Origin: an uncultured Oxalobacteraceae bacterium
GTDB lineage: Bacteria > Pseudomonadota > Gammaproteobacteria > Burkholderiales > Burkholderiaceae
Reading direction: 5' to 3'
Length of the DNA stretch: 8,207 nt
Assembly (NCBI GenBank): GCA_946478765.1
Contig: CAMLDH010000162.1
Span: 1 to 8,207 of the forward strand
Shown here in pieces: positions 5,804 through 8,207 of the stretch (position 1 is its first letter; every line of letters begins with the position of its first letter). The notes beneath the pieces are model-generated. The model saw only the letters and a program-made list of their open reading frames with translations. It was not told the DNA's origin and searched no databases. Position numbers and translations under genes: made by a program.

Positions 5804-6174
5804 TGCAGCGTGCGCGGCAGCGACAACACGAACTCGGGTATTTGCACTTCGAATTGTTCGCCATCTTCCGCAACGCAAAAATATTTTCCTGTCATCGAAC
5901 CTTGCGGCGTCTTCAGCGCACAGCCGCTGGTGTACTCGAACTGTTCTCCCGTTTGCAGCAGCGGCTGATGGCCGACCACGCCCAGGCCGCGCACTTCTTC
6001 GACGTGGTTATTCGCATCGGTGATGATCCATTGGCGCGAAATCAGTTGCGCTGCGATCTGCCCCGTATTCTTGATCGTGATGGCGTAGGCAAAGACATAA
6101 TGCGAACGTTCGGGATCGGACTGCTCCTCCAGATACTGCGTCCTGACGGTCACGGTTAATTCATATGCTGCCAT
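5800..6174 (-). CDS. apaG: ApaG domain protein
   Basis: A 124-residue protein, the normal ApaG length, with an FN3-like beta-sandwich fold. Conserved features are visible: YAITIKNTG (30-38), RQWIITDANN (47-56), GLGVVGHQPLL (63-73) with the glycine-rich segment typical of the family, FEYTSGC (79-85) and TPQGSMTGKY (89-98). The molecular role is unsettled; enterobacterial ApaG has been linked to Co2+/Mg2+ resistance, and it is often found with apaH, which is not here. I chose ATG 6174 (MAAYELTV) because AAGGA stands at ideal spacing upstream (minus strand, about 6185-6181) and the length fits; an in-frame ATG at 6192 would add only six unconserved residues. It is divergent from rpe, with about 130 bp between them. 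A weak promoter pair TTGCAG-N17-TGCAAT can be traced on the minus strand in that gap, but I do not rely on it. Confidence 0.95.
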   Translation of the reverse strand: MAAYELTVTVRTQYLEEQSDPERSHYVFAYAITIKNTGQIAAQLISRQWIITDANNHVEEVRGLGVVGHQPLLQTGEQFEYTSGCALKTPQGSMTGKYFCVAEDGEQFEVQIPEFVLSLPRTLH

Positions 6175-6302
6175 GGTGAATCCTTTATTGTTCATGCATT
6201 GCAAGAGCATAGCGCCCGATTGCACACCAAATCTTGTAATGCTGCAAGGTGTTGCCGGTAATCGACGGGTTAAAATAGCGCATCTTCTTCAAATTAACTG
6301 CC
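6175..6302. promoter_or_regulatory. Divergent apaG / rpe promoter region
   Basis: This 128-bp gap separates two divergent starts, so it must hold promoters for both unless transcription enters from outside. On the plus strand TAAAAT at 6271-6276 is a good -10 candidate, placing transcription start near 6283 and leaving a leader of about 20 nt for rpe; no matching -35 lies at 16-18 bp. The rpe start itself lacks a purine-rich Shine-Dalgarno. The minus strand has only the weak candidate described for apaG. Confidence 0.4.
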
Positions 6303-6965
6303 ATGCCAACCTACCGTATCGCTCCCAGCATCCTGTCCGCCGACTTCGCCCGTCTGGGTGAAGAAGTCCGCAATGTCGTGACCGCCGGTGCCGACATTAT
6401 CCACTTCGACGTGATGGACAACCATTATGTTCCAAATCTGACCATAGGACCGCTGGTGTGCCAGGCGATCCGACCGCATGTGCAGGTGCCGATCGACGTG
6501 CATCTGATGGTCAAGCCGGTCGACCGTATCATCCCGGATTTTGCGAAAGCCGGCGCCGATATCATCAGCTTCCATCCGGAGGCATCCGAACATATCGATC
6601 GCACGCTGCAATTGATCCTCGATAACGGCTGCAAGGCTGGCCTGGTATTCAATCCCGCCACGCCGTTGCATTATCTGGAACACGTGATGGACAAGCTCGA
6701 CCTGATCCTGATCATGTCGGTCAATCCGGGCTTTGGCGGCCAGTCGTTCATCCCCGAAGCGTTGAAGAAAATCGCGGCCGTGCGCAAGATGATCGACCAA
6801 TCGGGCCGCGCCATCATGCTGGAAGTCGATGGCGGCATCAAGGTCGACAATATCGCGCAAGCGGCGCAGGCCGGCGCCGATACGTTTGTCGCGGGTTCGG
6901 CGATCTTTGGCAAACCGGACTACCAGGCGGTGATCGACGCGATGCGGGCCGAACTCGCACGATAA
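6303..6965 (+). CDS. rpe: Ribulose-phosphate 3-epimerase
   Basis: A 220-residue TIM-barrel enzyme interconverting D-ribulose 5-phosphate and D-xylulose 5-phosphate in the cytoplasm (pentose phosphate pathway; also Calvin cycle where present). The full family signature is present: [10 protein letters not shown] (6-15) with Ser9, [19 protein letters not shown] (32-50) with His34 and the catalytic Asp36, DVHLMV (65-70) with His67, [12 protein letters not shown] (138-149) as phosphate/substrate loop, and EVDGGI (174-179) with the second catalytic Asp176, then G-S at 198-199 of the phosphate site. Length matches the family. The start at ATG 6303 is fixed by the conserved N-terminus ([15 protein letters not shown]). 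It is followed by gph, 95 bp downstream, an order usual in beta-proteobacteria where rpe, gph and trpE are linked. Nothing unusual in the protein itself. Confidence 0.97.
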   Translation: MPTYRIAPSILSADFARLGEEVRNVVTAGADIIHFDVMDNHYVPNLTIGPLVCQAIRPHVQVPIDVHLMVKPVDRIIPDFAKAGADIISFHPEASEHIDRTLQLILDNGCKAGLVFNPATPLHYLEHVMDKLDLILIMSVNPGFGGQSFIPEALKKIAAVRKMIDQSGRAIMLEVDGGIKVDNIAQAAQAGADTFVAGSAIFGKPDYQAVIDAMRAELAR

Positions 6966-6978
6966 GCATCCTGCAGCT

Positions 6979-7034
6979 CCGGCGCAAGCCGGCCTCCCGT
7001 TAGCCCCAACGATATTGCGTCCCGGCTTGCCGGG
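6979..7034 (+). repeat. Paired GC-rich inverted repeats between rpe and gph (REP-like)
   Basis: Two local hairpins, CCGGC-GCAA-GCCGG (6979-6992, GNRA-type loop) and CCCGGC-TT-GCCGGG (7021-7034), are related to each other: GCAAGCCGG (6984-6992) and CCGGCTTGC (7022-7030) are exact reverse complements over 9 bp. This is the layout of a bacterial interspersed REP/BIME-type unit. No T-run follows, so a simple terminator is unlikely; it could protect the rpe transcript or adjust gph expression. Confidence 0.55.
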
Positions 7035-7060
7035 GCGACCAGCCCACGAGAATCCGTTCC

Positions 7061-7732
7061 ATGCTCACCAATATCAAAGCCGCCATCATCGATCTCGATG
7101 GCACCATGCTCGACACCGCGCCGGATTTTCATTATGCAGTCAATCGTATGCGCACCGAGCTGGATCTGGCGCCGCTCGATATCGCGTCGATCAAGAATTT
7201 CGTCGGCAAGGGGACCGAAAACCTGATGCGACGCGTGCTCGCGGTCGATTTCAATGCGGCAGACGTGGAGCGGCACTTCGAACATGCGATGACCTCCTAT
7301 CTGCAGCATTACCTGTCGATCAATGGCGATTACACTGCGATCTATCCGGGCGTCATCGACGGGCTCGACGCATTGCAAGCAAAGGGATTGCGACTGGCAT
7401 GCGTGACCAACAAACCCATCGCATTTGCCGCTCCGCTACTGGAAATGAAGGGATTGGCCCGTTATTTTGAGGTGATTTATGGCGGTGATTCGCTGCCAAA
7501 GAAAAAACCCGATCCCTATCCGTTACTGCAGGTATGCGCGGATTTCGGGCTGCAACCACAGCAAGTCGTTGCCATCGGCGATTCTTCCAATGATGCACAA
7601 GCAGCGCGCGCGGCCGGTTGCCGCGTATTGAACGTACCGTACGGTTACAATCATGGAGAATCTATACAAAACGTCGATTCGGATGGTATAGTTCAAACGC
7701 TGCTTCAGGCGGCTCACCTCATTTCTGCGTAA
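7061..7732 (+). CDS. gph: Phosphoglycolate phosphatase (HAD superfamily)
   Basis: A 223-residue haloacid dehalogenase-type phosphatase that converts 2-phosphoglycolate, from DNA repair or RuBisCO oxygenation, to glycolate. All HAD motifs are present: motif I DLDGTMLDT (11-19) with nucleophile Asp11 and acid/base Asp13, motif II VTNK (115-118), motif III KKKPDP (147-152) with the conserved Lys, and motif IV IGDSSND (172-178) with the Mg2+-binding acidic residues. The alpha-helical cap between residues 20 and 90 marks subclass C1, the Gph/CbbZ type. The gene lies between rpe and trpE, the usual place in Burkholderiales, supporting gph over other HAD phosphatases. Start ATG 7061 has only a weak GAGAA upstream; it is fixed by distance to motif I. 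The 3' end probably contains the promoter of the trp operon. The trp leader peptide starts 12 bp after the stop. Confidence 0.94.
   Translation: MLTNIKAAIIDLDGTMLDTAPDFHYAVNRMRTELDLAPLDIASIKNFVGKGTENLMRRVLAVDFNAADVERHFEHAMTSYLQHYLSINGDYTAIYPGVIDGLDALQAKGLRLACVTNKPIAFAAPLLEMKGLARYFEVIYGGDSLPKKKPDPYPLLQVCADFGLQPQQVVAIGDSSNDAQAARAAGCRVLNVPYGYNHGESIQNVDSDGIVQTLLQAAHLISA
7684..7692 (+). promoter_or_regulatory. Candidate extended -10 promoter for the trp leader/trpE
   Basis: TG-G-TATAGT inside the 3' end of gph is a TGn-extended -10 with five of six consensus bases. No good -35 lies upstream, as is usual for extended -10 promoters. Transcription would start near 7699, about 46 nt before the leader peptide ATG, giving a leader of roughly 235 nt before trpE. 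Read-through from gph is an alternative source. Confidence 0.4.
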
Positions 7733-7744
7733 TCTGAACACATA

Positions 7745-7831
7745 ATGTTTCTCGACAAAAAACGTAACGTCACATCGCTCGGCGCCCTTGAGGCCTGGCT
7801 ATGGCGACGCTGGCAATCCTGGGCTGAATAA
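7745..7831 (+). CDS. trpL: trp operon leader peptide
   Basis: ATG 7745 to TAA 7829-7831 encodes 28 residues ending in EAWLWRRWQSWAE, with four Trp codons (7796-7798, 7802-7804, 7811-7813, 7820-7822) in nine positions. Tryptophan is rare, so this density directly upstream of trpE is diagnostic of a leader peptide for ribosome-mediated attenuation: with scarce Trp-tRNA the ribosome stalls in this stretch and changes the folding of the RNA ahead. The frame has no strong Shine-Dalgarno; the start lies 12 bp after the gph stop, so translational coupling to gph is possible if they share a transcript. GCCC (7784-7787) can pair with GGGC (7821-7824), the expected 1:2 pairing. The peptide has no function other than being translated, as far as known for this class. 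Confidence 0.85.
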   Translation: MFLDKKRNVTSLGALEAWLWRRWQSWAE

Positions 7832-7843
7832 ATCCCCCGATTA

Positions 7844-7880
7844 CGGCCGGTCGTTTTTGCATGATTGGCAACGTTTTTTT
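7844..7880 (+). terminator. Putative trp attenuator terminator
   Basis: CGGCCGGTC (7844-7852) pairs with GATTGGC-AA-CG (7863-7873): seven contiguous pairs (two G-U), then a 2-nt bulge and two more pairs, with a 10-nt loop. Seven T follow immediately (7874-7880). An alternative pairing of GGCTG (7822-7826) with CGGCC (7844-7848) would sequester the left arm and act as antiterminator; another option is CGAC (7805-7808) with GTCG (7850-7853). All pairings were found by eye and not energy-minimised. The first T-run at 7854-7858 lies in the loop. Confidence 0.55.
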
Positions 7881-7934
7881 GCACTATCACCCCGCTATTG
7901 CTCGCTCGTCCTACAATAGCGCCCGGAGAGAAAC

Positions 7935-8207
7935 ATGACTGAACTCGAATTCAAATCGCTGGCCACGCAAGGCTACAACCGCATCCCGTTGATCGCCGAA
8001 GCCTTCGCCGATCTCGAAACCCCGCTGTCGCTGTACCTGAAGCTCGCGCAAACCCAGAACGCCGGCAAGAATACCTTCCTGCTCGAATCTGTCGTGGGCG
8101 GCGAACGTTTCGGGCGCTACTCGTTCATCGGCTTGCCTGCATCGACGCTGATGCGCAGTTTCGGCACCAAAACCGAAGTGGTGAGAAACGGCGCGATCGT
8201 TGAACAG
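7935..8207 (+). CDS. trpE: Anthranilate synthase component I, N-terminal part
   Basis: The first 91 codons of trpE, cut by the window edge. The enzyme turns chorismate and glutamine (with TrpG) into anthranilate, the first step of tryptophan synthesis. Visible are PLSLYLKL (30-37), LLES (49-52), the element whose Ser contributes to feedback binding of tryptophan, and [12 protein letters not shown] (55-66), all standard for the N-terminal regulatory domain; the chorismate-binding catalytic domain lies beyond the window. Start ATG 7935 has GGAGAG (7925-7930) at proper distance. Two layers of control by tryptophan are implied: feedback through the LLES region and transcript attenuation through the leader peptide at 7745-7831. 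A -10-like TACAAT at 7912-7917 lacks a -35 and would leave almost no leader, so I do not treat it as the promoter. Confidence 0.95.
   Translation, partial: MTELEFKSLATQGYNRIPLIAEAFADLETPLSLYLKLAQTQNAGKNTFLLESVVGGERFGRYSFIGLPASTLMRSFGTKTEVVRNGAIVEQ

Noticed and set aside
6294..6860. 188-codon minus-strand open frame
   Set aside because: Antisense to rpe, which carries all family motifs; composition (His/Asp/Met-rich) is that of a shadow frame.
6920..7378. 152-codon minus-strand open frame
   Set aside because: Antisense to the gph start; no ribosome binding site or recognisable motif.
1..8207. CRISPR array, insertion sequence ends or integrase
   Set aside because: No regularly spaced repeats, transposase or integrase coding sequence, or flanking target duplications were seen around the accessory region.

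Overview
The window looks like a chromosomal segment of a betaproteobacterium of the order Burkholderiales, most likely Oxalobacteraceae (Herminiimonas/Herbaspirillum-like). The basis is the gene order apaG / rpe / gph / trpE with mltA beside it, the GC-rich coding style of those genes and the sequence character of each product. The taxonomic call is inference from memory of family organisation, not from a search.

Layout. (1) Positions 1-2036 hold an accessory, decayed region: one long minus-strand gene (138-1764) of unrecognised family, broken by several frame changes, with a Ser/Gln/Thr/Pro-rich N-terminal part. (2) Positions 1989-4173 hold a small stress island on the plus strand. A near-ideal FNR/ANR-type promoter is followed by a universal stress protein gene, a decayed hemerythrin gene, a second universal stress protein gene and an intact hemerythrin-like gene. 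It reads as an old tandem duplication of a two-gene usp-hemerythrin module in which the first hemerythrin has died. (3) Just beyond it, on the minus strand, lies the N-terminal stump of a third, different universal stress protein (4221-4299), downstream of mltA. (4) Positions 4330-8207 are core genome: mltA (minus), a short unlisted-type membrane protein ORF (plus, 45 aa) whose start lies 12 bp from that of mltA, a dyad-rich intergenic stretch, apaG (minus), then rpe, gph, a tryptophan-rich leader peptide (trpL) and the 5' end of trpE (plus).

How the parts work together. The usp/hemerythrin island is plausibly switched on under oxygen limitation or nitrosative conditions by an FNR/ANR/DNR-family regulator; USPs bind ATP and hemerythrin-like proteins use carboxylate/histidine-bound iron to handle O2 or NO. 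rpe and gph serve pentose-phosphate/Calvin-type carbon flow and phosphoglycolate clearance. trpE starts tryptophan synthesis and appears to be controlled by ribosome-mediated attenuation: a 28-residue leader peptide with four Trp codons in nine, followed by a hairpin and a run of seven T, lies between gph and trpE.

The most useful items that a standard annotation would probably miss are the trpL attenuator, the class II FNR promoter with textbook -41.5 spacing, the three usp/hemerythrin relics and the 45-aa membrane ORF divergent from mltA. I did not find a clearly new multi-gene system; the usp-hemerythrin module is the closest candidate.
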